A stretch of DNA of 32,461 nt from CAZWRV01 sp964636325 (GTDB lineage: Bacteria > Verrucomicrobiota > Lentisphaeria > Victivallales > GWF2-50-93), in the NCBI GenBank assembly GCA_964636325.1, contig CAZWRV010000075.1, positions 1 to 32,461 on the forward strand. The letters run 5' to 3'. Made by a program: the position numbers and the translations under genes. The notes under the pieces were generated by a model. The model was given only the letters and a program-made list of their open reading frames with translations, was not told the DNA's origin and did not search any database. Every line of letters begins with the position of its first letter. The stretch's first letter is position 1. This document shows, piece by piece, positions 17,346-24,434 of this stretch.

Positions 17346-17396
17346 CGCCAAGACGCCAAGTCGCCAAAAAATATAAATATCCTGTTATCTTGTTAT
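17346..17396. repeat. Two short degenerate tandem arrays, 8-bp period
   Basis: 17346-17369 is three units of CGCCAAGA type (CGCCAANN). 17379-17394 is two units of ATCYTGTT. Both lie between the mutarotase stop and the AAAGGAG ribosome site of the isomerase gene. The second word recurs at 21785-21809. Confidence 0.6.
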
Positions 17397-17410
17397 CAAA
17401 AGGAGTTTTT

Positions 17411-18103
17411 ATGAAGCGTTCTGAAATCAACGCCATCATGAAGAAAAGCCTCGCCTTCCTGAAGAAGAACAAGTTCCTGCTTCCTCCCTTTGCGACATGG
17501 ACCCCTGCTGAATGGCGCAAAAAGGGCAAGGAATGCCGGGAGATAATCGAACAGCAGCTCGGCTGGGACATCACCGACTTCGGCAGCGGCGACTTCGCCA
17601 AGGTCGGCCTATTCCTCTTCACCATCCGCAACGGAACGCTTGAAGACCTCAAGAACCCCCTCGGAAAGGTCTACGCCGAAAAGATAATGATCGTCCGCGA
17701 GAACCAGCTCACTCCGACCCACTTCCACCACCAGAAGATGGAGGACATCATCAACCGCGGCGGAGGAAATCTCGTCATACGGCTTTGGAACGCGACCGAC
17801 AAGGACGAACTCGCCAAGACTCCAGTAACAGTCAGCAAGGACGGCGTCCGCGTCACCGTCCCGGCCGGCGGAACCATCAAGCTACGTCCCGGCGATTCCG
17901 TCTGCCTGCCCCAGCGCAACTACCATCGGTTCTGGGGGGAGAAGGGCAAGGGCACCGTCCTTGTCGGCGAAGTCAGCCGGGTAAATGACGACCGCGTCGA
18001 CAACCATTTCTACGACAAGGTCGGCCGCTTCCCGCAGATAGAGGAGGACGTCCAGCCCCTCTACCTCCTCTACAACGACTACGCAAGATACTTCAAGGCG
18101 TGA
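17411..18103 (+). CDS. D-lyxose/D-mannose-family sugar isomerase (D-lyxose ketol-isomerase)
   Basis: A 230-residue cupin-fold aldose-ketose isomerase, matching the ~228-residue D-lyxose isomerase family (Lyx_isomer). Characterised members turn D-lyxose into D-xylulose and D-mannose into D-fructose with Mn2+; some accept L-ribose. The metal site is visible as THFHHQKMED (H104, H106, E111) and YHRFW (H172), with the cupin turn RPGDSVCLP between them. The ATG at 17411 follows AAAGGAG closely. The neighbours, a mutarotase before, a GH2 glycosidase after and an FGGY kinase and aldolase further on, fit entry of an aldose into central metabolism. Which aldose is isomerised here cannot be fixed from sequence. 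Confidence 0.9.
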   Translation: MKRSEINAIMKKSLAFLKKNKFLLPPFATWTPAEWRKKGKECREIIEQQLGWDITDFGSGDFAKVGLFLFTIRNGTLEDLKNPLGKVYAEKIMIVRENQLTPTHFHHQKMEDIINRGGGNLVIRLWNATDKDELAKTPVTVSKDGVRVTVPAGGTIKLRPGDSVCLPQRNYHRFWGEKGKGTVLVGEVSRVNDDRVDNHFYDKVGRFPQIEEDVQPLYLLYNDYARYFKA

Positions 18104-18120
18104 ACTTACAACTCATAAAA

Positions 18121-18156
18121 TGTCCGGCGTGTCCGACTCGTCTGACATGTCCGACT
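18121..18156. repeat. Degenerate tandem array, 9-bp period
   Basis: Four consecutive 9-mers of the form TGTCCGACT, with one to four changes each, lie between the isomerase stop and the GH2 start. No ribosome site is evident between the array and the ATG at 18177. Confidence 0.65.
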
Positions 18157-18176
18157 GATGTTTTAACGGCCAATAA

Positions 18177-20507
18177 ATGAAAACCATTAAAATAAGCTCC
18201 TGGGAGCTTTCCCATTCCGCTAAGGATCCATGCCCGGAGGGCAAGCTGATCATGTCCGAAGGGCTTGAATGGCGCCCCGTCAGAGTCCCATGCACGGTGC
18301 AGAACTCGCCTTTTGGAATGCCGCCGGAAAAGCTCTACCGGCGCGACAACATCGAGAAGGTCGCCTGGATGGAAAAGGAGCATTGGATCTTCCGGACGAC
18401 CTTCCAAGTGCCCGCAACCGACCCCGACCAGGAAGCGCTAGTCCTGTTCAAAGGCATCGATTACCGATACAGGATTTCCCTCGATGGAAAACTCATGGCC
18501 GACGGTGAAGGAATGTTCTCGCCTGTCGAAATCGTTCTTGGCGGAGAGCCCGGCGTCCGTGTGCTGCTTGTGGTTCTTTCGCCATTCGAGGACAACCTCG
18601 GCTGCCCTGAAACAATGAAGGCGCGCTACAGCATGGGACGCGGCTGGGATTTCGCTCCCGCCATCAAGCCCAGCGGGCTTTGGGATGATGTCGAGATCGT
18701 CGCACGAGACAAGCTGCGTGTCAAATCGGTGAACATCGCGATCCGCCTTAAAAATCAGCAGAGGGCCGATGCGACCGTTGAAATCGCACTGAGCGAATCT
18801 GTCTCAAATGGAGAAGCTGAGATAGAGCTTGCCGGAGTCCGCAGGATTATTCCTCTCATTAATGTCTGGAATCTCAAAGTTCCAGTCGAAGTCCCGTCTC
18901 CGCCTCTGTGGTGGCCGAACGGAATGGGGCCGGCGGAGCTTGTGCCGCTGCGTGTGGAGCTCCGCGTCCCCGGCCGCACAACTCATCCGTTCGAACGTCT
19001 AGTTGGCCTTCGTTCAATCGACAGGATCGCATGCGAGGGGCAGGGCGTTGAAGACATTCCGCTCCAGCTTATGATCAACAACCGCCCGGTCTTCATCAAG
19101 GGCGTCAACTGGGTTCCCCTCGATGCATGCCCGGGAAGCATGACGCGGGAACGCTACAAAATTTTCCTGAAGCAGTTCAAGGACGGCGGCGTCAACCTGA
19201 TTCGCGTCTGGGGCGGAGGCCTCAAGGAGAAGGACGACTTCTACGAGCTCGCCGATCAGATGGGCATCATGGTAATGCAGGAGTTCCCGCTCGCATGCCA
19301 GAAGCTTGCGCGCACGGACCGCTTCTACAGGCTGCTCATGCGCGAGGCGAAGTCCATCATCGAACAGCTCAAGCCCCACCCCAGCGTCGTCCTCTGGTGC
19401 GGCGGCAACGAGCACTACCACTACTGGGACAAGTGCGATTCCGGCACGCCCCGCATGCAAGAATGCGTCGACTGGGTCGTCAAAACGAATTCGTTCGACG
19501 ACCGCAACCGCGACTGGCGGGGCGGCGCGGACCGCTACGACGAACCGTCGCTGCTCCTGCTAGCGGAACTCTGCGCCCGCGAGGATTCATCCCGCCCGTT
19601 CCAGATCACTTCCGCAATGGAAGGCGAGGGCGAAGTCCACGGCATCTGGACCTGGAATCCCGCGATAGGAGACCATCGTTTCCGCGACAGTTCGTCTCTC
19701 TACGAATACTGGCTCAACGCAAAAGGATGCCTCTTCTCAGAAGCGTCTGTCTCCGGAATAGCAAACCTCGCGACGATCCGGGACGTGATGGAGGAGAAAA
19801 AGCCTTCCATGCCGAAAGCCTCCGATAAAATCTGGCGTCTCCACCACGCCTTCCAGGCCGCATGGGACAAGCTGGAGGATCTCTGGCTGGATTTTCCTTC
19901 CACCAGAAAGCTCTTCGGGAACATAAAGGAATTGGAAACTCTCGTTACAGCCAGCCAGTGGATGCAGGGCGAGGGCGGGCGATTCCTAGTGGAGGAGGTG
20001 CGCAGGCGTACACCTCGTTCGTGCGGGGTGATCTGGTGGGGTGTCAACGAACCCTGGCCGGGATTGGCCGGAAACGCGTTGATCGACTGGTATGGCCGCC
20101 CGAAGATCGGATGGAGTATGATCTCCAACAGCTTCAAGCCGAGCATTCTTTCCCTGCGCTATCCGCACTGCGTCCTCCGAAGATTTAAGCCGGAACTCTG
20201 GCTCTCCCACGACGGCCCGGAAGTTTTTTCCGGGAGATATGAAGTCACCGTGATGAATCTCAGGACGCGAGAGAAGGACTCATATGAGGGAAGGGCCGCC
20301 GCAGAACCGTTCCAGTCCGTCATGCTGAAGACGCCGACGTCCGTCCGTATGACTCCCGGCACGCGCCTCCACGTCTCATGCCGACTGACGGACTCCCATG
20401 GCACGCTCGTGCATGAAAACCATTACCTCTTCGCCTCCGACGAAGACAAGGTTCCCTTCGGCCCGGAGATGGTTGCCCTCATGAAAAAACTTTTTGGTAA
20501 AACATGA
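18177..20507 (+). CDS. Glycoside hydrolase family 2, beta-mannosidase-like
   Basis: A 776-residue glycosidase with the beta-mannosidase/exo-glucosaminidase type of GH2 layout: sugar-binding jelly roll (about 1-170; VPCTVQNS, WIFRTTFQVP, GRGWDFAPAIKPSGLWDDVEI), Ig-like domain, then a TIM barrel (FIKGVNWVPLDA; GVNLIRVWGGG; YELADQMGIMVMQEFPLACQ). The acid/base Glu is E412 in WCGGNE. The likely nucleophile is E522 in FSEASVSG, at about the right spacing. There is no signal peptide or membrane anchor, so it should act in the cytoplasm on imported oligosaccharide. A ribosome site is not obvious. The mannosidase-like fold together with a mannose/lyxose isomerase upstream hints at mannosides, but GH2 specificity varies, so this is inference. 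Confidence 0.9.
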   Translation: MKTIKISSWELSHSAKDPCPEGKLIMSEGLEWRPVRVPCTVQNSPFGMPPEKLYRRDNIEKVAWMEKEHWIFRTTFQVPATDPDQEALVLFKGIDYRYRISLDGKLMADGEGMFSPVEIVLGGEPGVRVLLVVLSPFEDNLGCPETMKARYSMGRGWDFAPAIKPSGLWDDVEIVARDKLRVKSVNIAIRLKNQQRADATVEIALSESVSNGEAEIELAGVRRIIPLINVWNLKVPVEVPSPPLWWPNGMGPAELVPLRVELRVPGRTTHPFERLVGLRSIDRIACEGQGVEDIPLQLMINNRPVFIKGVNWVPLDACPGSMTRERYKIFLKQFKDGGVNLIRVWGGGLKEKDDFYELADQMGIMVMQEFPLACQKLARTDRFYRLLMREAKSIIEQLKPHPSVVLWCGGNEHYHYWDKCDSGTPRMQECVDWVVKTNSFDDRNRDWRGGADRYDEPSLLLLAELCAREDSSRPFQITSAMEGEGEVHGIWTWNPAIGDHRFRDSSSLYEYWLNAKGCLFSEASVSGIANLATIRDVMEEKKPSMPKASDKIWRLHHAFQAAWDKLEDLWLDFPSTRKLFGNIKELETLVTASQWMQGEGGRFLVEEVRRRTPRSCGVIWWGVNEPWPGLAGNALIDWYGRPKIGWSMISNSFKPSILSLRYPHCVLRRFKPELWLSHDGPEVFSGRYEVTVMNLRTREKDSYEGRAAAEPFQSVMLKTPTSVRMTPGTRLHVSCRLTDSHGTLVHENHYLFASDEDKVPFGPEMVALMKKLFGKT

Positions 20508-20617
20508 CAGCTGAGCTAATTTCTGCGCTTGAGCACGGCTCAACCCTCCGCAGATTGTTCTTATTCCAGGTTCGAAGGGCGAAGCTATGCTGAGCCTTTT
20601 GAAATAAAAATGATGGG

Positions 20618-20651
20618 ATACCGACCCCGGAGGGATTTCAGCTTCAGATTT
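20618..20651. repeat. Dispersed intergenic repeat, copy B
   Basis: Partner of the copy at 405-439: the same ATACCGAC, G/C-rich core and ATTTCAG, TTCAGATTT order. It lies in a 240-bp gap (20508-20747) with no supported gene. The gap also holds the widely spaced arms GGCTCA and TGAGCC and ends with AAAGG as ribosome site for the aldolase gene. Confidence 0.45.
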
Positions 20652-20747
20652 ACGGGGCGCAACACTGAATGGCCGCCTTGTCATATGCAGCGGTTTCACT
20701 ATATTCTGCCACAGATATGTAAATCTGAAAAATATAAAGGTACTTGA

Positions 20748-21752
20748 ATGCCGCTTATAACAGATAGGAAGAAAGTATTGGAAGTCTATGAGAAGGCAGC
20801 GGACCGCAGGTGGGTTGTTCCCACATTCTGCTCGGAAAACCTGACCAGCACCGAGGCTGTGCTCTGCGCGGCGAAGGAATACGGAGAGAGGATCGGCGTC
20901 GAAGACCTGCCTGTCACGCTCGCAATCACAAACCTCTACTCCCACAGGTCGCAGACCTTGAACTACACGCATTCCGGCAGATGGGAGATCGGCCTGAAGC
21001 TTTTCATGTCGGACATCAAAATCCTATGCGGGAAGGATTCGCCATATTCCCGCCTGAAGGTCATGATCCATCTCGATCACATAATCCCGGACAGGGATCA
21101 TGAGCTCCTCAAATGGGACATGAAGCAGTTCTCCTCTATCATGTTCGATGCGTCCTCGATGCCGTTTGAAAAGAATATCGAGGCCACTGCGGCGTTCGTC
21201 GCCGCGCACGGCAGGGAGATTGTCGTCGAAGGCGCATGCGACGAGATAATCGACGCCGGCGGCAACGAGGCGAACCGCCCGACCAGCCCGGAGAACGCCG
21301 AGAAATATCTGCGCAGGACCAGGGCGGACATGATCGTCGCAAACCTCGGCACCGAGCACAGGGCCAGCGCCGCAGACCTCAAGTACCGGGGCGACATCGC
21401 GCGCAAAATCAAGAAAAGAATCGGGGGCAAGATCGTGCTCCATGGCTGCTCCTCCGTCTCCGCCGACCAGATCACGAAGCTCTTCGACGACGGCGTCTGC
21501 AAGGTCAACATATGGACAGCAATCGAACGGGACAGTGTTCCGGCTCTTCTCGAGGAAATGGCCAGGAACGCCGCGAAAATCGCAGGCCCGGCGACAGCTA
21601 GGAGGCTCTATGATGAAGGCCTGCTCGGGAAATCCGCCGACATCGCCTCGAAGGCCTCCCTCCAGTATTTCCCAACATGCTACAGGCAGAACATCATGTT
21701 CGATGGAATGAAGAAGGTCGTCGCCGGATTTCTTGGCTTATGGTACAAGTAA
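20748..21752 (+). CDS. Class II (zinc) fructose-bisphosphate aldolase-family protein
   Basis: A 334-residue (beta/alpha)8 aldolase of the FbaA/GatY/KbaY superfamily, which cleaves ketose phosphates to DHAP plus an aldehyde. Zinc ligands are recognisable: H111 in HLDHI with catalytic D110, H204 in GTEHR, and H232 in LHGCSS. The sequence SIMFDASSMPFEKNI matches the family's conserved DAS-PFEENI segment, and CKVNIWTAIERD matches the C-terminal KVNI(D/N)T phosphate region. Several positions differ from housekeeping FBP aldolases (GTEHR instead of GT-HG, NIWT instead of NIDT), suggesting another substrate. The ATG at 20748 has AAAGG eight bases upstream. With the isomerase and FGGY kinase in the same block it completes an isomerase-kinase-aldolase set. 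Confidence 0.87.
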   Translation: MPLITDRKKVLEVYEKAADRRWVVPTFCSENLTSTEAVLCAAKEYGERIGVEDLPVTLAITNLYSHRSQTLNYTHSGRWEIGLKLFMSDIKILCGKDSPYSRLKVMIHLDHIIPDRDHELLKWDMKQFSSIMFDASSMPFEKNIEATAAFVAAHGREIVVEGACDEIIDAGGNEANRPTSPENAEKYLRRTRADMIVANLGTEHRASAADLKYRGDIARKIKKRIGGKIVLHGCSSVSADQITKLFDDGVCKVNIWTAIERDSVPALLEEMARNAAKIAGPATARRLYDEGLLGKSADIASKASLQYFPTCYRQNIMFDGMKKVVAGFLGLWYK

Positions 21753-21784
21753 CTGCGGAATGCGCAGGAATTTATAATTTTTTA

Positions 21785-21809
21785 ATCTTGTGAATCCTGT
21801 TATCCTGTC
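21785..21809. repeat. Degenerate tandem array of ATCCTGTT-type units
   Basis: Three units, the first of 9 bp and the next two of 8 bp, all ATCYTGT followed by one or two variable bases. The same word is tandem at 17379-17394. It occupies the gap before the first URO-D gene. Confidence 0.6.
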
Positions 21810-21847
21810 AAATTTTTCCCAATCTATAAAATAGCAGCAGGTGTCCG

Positions 21848-22954
21848 ATGACTCACAAACAGAGAGTCCATGCCGCGCTTGCCAGGAAGCCGGTGGATCG
21901 CGTGCCGGTCTTCATGTGGTTCCACCCGCTGACCGCGGAAAAGCTTGCCGCTGCCCTTGAGATCCCTGTTTCGAAAGTCGGCGAGGCTATGGGGGACGAC
22001 GTAATCCAGGCCTGGGTCGGGAACAATTTCGCGATGGAAGGTGTCGTCCACGAGAAGGAGGGCGGCAGCCATGTCGACCAGTGGGGGATAGAATGGGTCA
22101 GGGAAGGCCTCTTCAACCAGATATGCAGAAGCCCTCTCGAAAATGTCGGCGACTCGGAAATCGCAGACTATGAATTCCCCTCGGAGCATATCCCGCAGCT
22201 TGTCAGGAGCATGGACAGGATCGCTTGCGTTTACGGAGAATATTTCATAGGCAGCGATGTCTCGCCGTGCGTCTTCGAGATGTTGAACAGGCTTAGGGGA
22301 ATGGAGAACTGCCTGATTGATCTCGCCGCCAAGTCCGAGCCGTTCCTTGCCCTTCTGAAGAAGGCGGGCGACTTCTCGTGCGCCCTGTCTGAAATGGCAT
22401 GCTCTTCCTACAAGCTCGACTGGCTCTGGACCGGCGACGACGTCGGAGGGCAGCAGTCAATGATGATGAGCCCCGAATGCTGGCGGGAGCTTGTCAAGCC
22501 CCAGCTCGCGCGTGTGGTCATGGTCGGGAAGAAGCACGGCCTTTGGGTCGCATACCATTCATGCGGTTCAATACGGCCGATAATTCCGGATCTGATCGAG
22601 ATCGGAATCGACGTCCTCAATCCGGTCCAGGGGAACTGTCCGGGGATGGATCCCTTCGAGCTGAAGGAGGAGTTCGGGAAAAACCTCGCTTTCATGGGCG
22701 GAGTTGACACACAGGAACTCCTGCCCAAGGGCACTTCAGCCGAAGTCCGCAGGAAAACCGAGGAACTTCTGTCGGCGATGACCTGCGACGGCGGCGGCTA
22801 TATCATGGCCGCATCGCACACGGTTCCGCCTGAAACTCCTCTCGAAAACATATTTGCGATGTATGAGGCCGCCGGGATAAGCAGGGAGAATATTTTCGAC
22901 AGCGCCGCCGAAATCCGCCGCAGGCCCGCAGTTTCATCGATGAAAAACAAGTAG
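21848..22954 (+). CDS. URO-D-fold protein (uroporphyrinogen decarboxylase/MtaA-like), copy 1
   Basis: A 368-residue (beta/alpha)8 protein of the URO-D superfamily, which contains HemE and the MtaA/MtbA/CmuA methyltransferases. It opens with the family signature THKQRVHAALARKPVDRVPVF. The central H-x-C motif is present in VAYHSCGSIRPIIPDL (H237, C239), a zinc site in methyltransferase members. The substrate-pocket Arg pattern of genuine HemE is not apparent. It ends with GGYIMAASHTVPPETP, where the third Cys ligand of methyltransferases appears to be missing. No heme or corrinoid gene is nearby. It lies directly after the aldolase and before a second URO-D gene, so a catabolic function is more likely than heme synthesis. 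The reaction is unknown. Confidence 0.82.
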   Translation: MTHKQRVHAALARKPVDRVPVFMWFHPLTAEKLAAALEIPVSKVGEAMGDDVIQAWVGNNFAMEGVVHEKEGGSHVDQWGIEWVREGLFNQICRSPLENVGDSEIADYEFPSEHIPQLVRSMDRIACVYGEYFIGSDVSPCVFEMLNRLRGMENCLIDLAAKSEPFLALLKKAGDFSCALSEMACSSYKLDWLWTGDDVGGQQSMMMSPECWRELVKPQLARVVMVGKKHGLWVAYHSCGSIRPIIPDLIEIGIDVLNPVQGNCPGMDPFELKEEFGKNLAFMGGVDTQELLPKGTSAEVRRKTEELLSAMTCDGGGYIMAASHTVPPETPLENIFAMYEAAGISRENIFDSAAEIRRRPAVSSMKNK

Positions 22955-22955
22955 T

Positions 22956-23033
22956 TTGCGCGTGCCGCGCGCAATGAACAGGATAGGGTATTACTAGTCT
23001 GCGGAGTTTGCTCTTTGCGCGCGGCGCGCGCAA
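22956..23033. repeat. Pair of GC-rich hairpins
   Basis: 22956-22974 is TTGCGCG - 5 nt - CGCGCAA. 23015-23033 is TTGCGCGC - GGC - GCGCGCAA. The two are near-identical palindromes 59 bp apart, and a TAGTCTG word follows each hairpin (22995-23001 and 23055-23061). Neither is followed by a T-run. They lie between the two URO-D genes. Confidence 0.65.
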
Positions 23034-23097
23034 GCTATCATTATCGTGTCCCAGTAGTCTGTATGCGTTTTCTTAAATCTGATAAAGGAGATATCTT

Positions 23098-24222
23098 ATG
23101 GCAAAGATGACGAGACGTGAACGGCTGTCTGCGATTTTCGCAGGAAAAATCCCTGACCGGCCCGCGGTGAAAATATGGGGTGCTGATCCCCGAAACAAGG
23201 TGAAGCAGCCGGGTTTCGAGCAGGTCCGCCAAAAGGCGGTCGAGAAGACCGACCTGTTCATCGGCTCGGGATCGCAGTTCCACGTCTATGCGGGGCGTAA
23301 TGCCGAGAAGCTCATCAAGCGCACCGAAGTCCCGACACCGGAACCGGAATGGATTGACGCCGTCACCACCTACCATACTCCGCAGGGCGACCTGCGCGAA
23401 GTCTTCCAGCAAAGCACCGTCGGCAAGCCCGGCTACGAGAAGGAATACCTGTTGAAGGAGCCGTCGGACATCCGCAAGCTGCTTTCATTGCCGTACGAGC
23501 CCTTCCAGTTTGACGCCAAAGGTTATCACGACGCGGACGCGTGCGTCGGGGACGCAGGCCTTGCGATGTTCGGCCTCGACCATCCGATGTATGCGCTGCA
23601 GAGGCTCATCGGTTCCGAAAACTTCGCGCTCTGGAGCCTGACCGACGACGATCTGATGCTGGAGGCGATGAATGTATTTTCGAAGCGCATCCGCGACCAT
23701 GCGCAGGCTGCGATTTCCGCAGGACTGGGCAGGGCGGTCTTCGGCTGGGTCGGACCGGAGCTTTGCATCCCCCCGCTCATGTCGCCCGAGGCCTTCGACC
23801 GCTACGTCACCGCGCTCGACAAACCCCTCATCGAAATGATACACAATGGCGGAGGAAAAGTCTGGGTTCACTGCCACGGCAAGATGCGTCCGGTCATCGG
23901 GCGATTCGTAGGCATGGGCGTCGACGTCCTCAACCCCATCGAGCCGCCGCCGATGGGCGACGTAACAATGGCCGAAGCGTTCGAGATCGTCGGCGGGCGC
24001 ATGGGGCTTGAAGGCGGAATCGAGACTCACGATTTCATGACCGCTCCCCAGTCGCGCATCCACGAAATGCTTCATGCCGTCCTCGACAGCGGACGCGGCA
24101 GAAGGCTGATCCTCTGCCCAAGTTCGGGATACACAGAAAGCGTATTCCCGACCGACGCAGAAATACGGAACTGGCTCTATTTCATCGACGAGGCCGTCAG
24201 ATACGCGGATTCCATGGCGTGA
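23098..24222 (+). CDS. URO-D-fold protein, copy 2
   Basis: A 374-residue URO-D superfamily protein, only distantly similar to the one upstream. It shares TRRERLSAIFAGKIPDRPAV at the N-terminus and VGMGVDVLNPIE after the metal-site strand. The motif is VHCHGKM (H258, C259, H260), unlike the HSCG of copy 1. A C-terminal Cys is present in LILCPSSGYTES, a candidate third ligand. The start follows AAAGGAG closely. Like copy 1 it has no heme or corrinoid partner here. The two proteins may act in one step as a heteromer or handle two related compounds; this is inference. Confidence 0.8.
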   Translation: MAKMTRRERLSAIFAGKIPDRPAVKIWGADPRNKVKQPGFEQVRQKAVEKTDLFIGSGSQFHVYAGRNAEKLIKRTEVPTPEPEWIDAVTTYHTPQGDLREVFQQSTVGKPGYEKEYLLKEPSDIRKLLSLPYEPFQFDAKGYHDADACVGDAGLAMFGLDHPMYALQRLIGSENFALWSLTDDDLMLEAMNVFSKRIRDHAQAAISAGLGRAVFGWVGPELCIPPLMSPEAFDRYVTALDKPLIEMIHNGGGKVWVHCHGKMRPVIGRFVGMGVDVLNPIEPPPMGDVTMAEAFEIVGGRMGLEGGIETHDFMTAPQSRIHEMLHAVLDSGRGRRLILCPSSGYTESVFPTDAEIRNWLYFIDEAVRYADSMA

Positions 24223-24279
24223 TAGACATATACCACGCTCCTCCACGGCTGAATATTAATCGGCGCAAGATGGGTGTTT

Positions 24280-24307
24280 GTCCTGGCCAATCGGACTTGT
24301 TTTTTTT
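24280..24307 (+). terminator. Weak candidate Rho-independent terminator
   Basis: GTCC (24280-24283) can pair with GGAC (24293-24296) and a run of eight T's follows (24300-24307). The stem is only 4 bp with a self-complementary TGGCCA in the loop, so termination would be weak at best. Confidence 0.35.
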
Positions 24308-24310
24308 ATT

Positions 24311-24397
24311 ATGCCACGGACGCGGCATGGTTCCATATAGCCTCGGGTTTCAACCCGAGGTAAGGCAATTAAAAATAATACCGTCCTGAAGGGGCGG
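24311..24397. repeat. REP-like three-hairpin element
   Basis: Three hairpins follow one another. The first is ATGCC - 8 nt - GGCAT (24311-24328). The second is a perfect CCTCGGGTT - TC - AACCCGAGG (24341-24360). The third is CCGTCC pairing with GGGCGG through one wobble (24381-24397). The arrangement resembles dispersed REP elements moved by REP-associated tyrosine transposases, but no such transposase is in the window. Confidence 0.6.
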
Positions 24398-24434
24398 GGT
24401 AATGACAGCCTTGTCCAACAAGGAGAAATTTCCC

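Noticed and set aside
20570..20600. T-loop-like GGTTCGAAG suggesting a tRNA
   Set aside because: The flanking bases do not form a T-stem, and no D-arm, anticodon arm or acceptor stem could be built.
20529..20747. Possible small protein of 72 codons in the GH2-aldolase gap
   Set aside because: The frame runs through the dispersed repeat, has no ribosome site and no recognisable domain.
21848..22954. Annotation as heme-synthesis hemE
   Set aside because: It belongs to the URO-D superfamily, but the H-x-C motif and the sugar-locus context fit the methyltransferase-like branch better, and no other heme gene is near.
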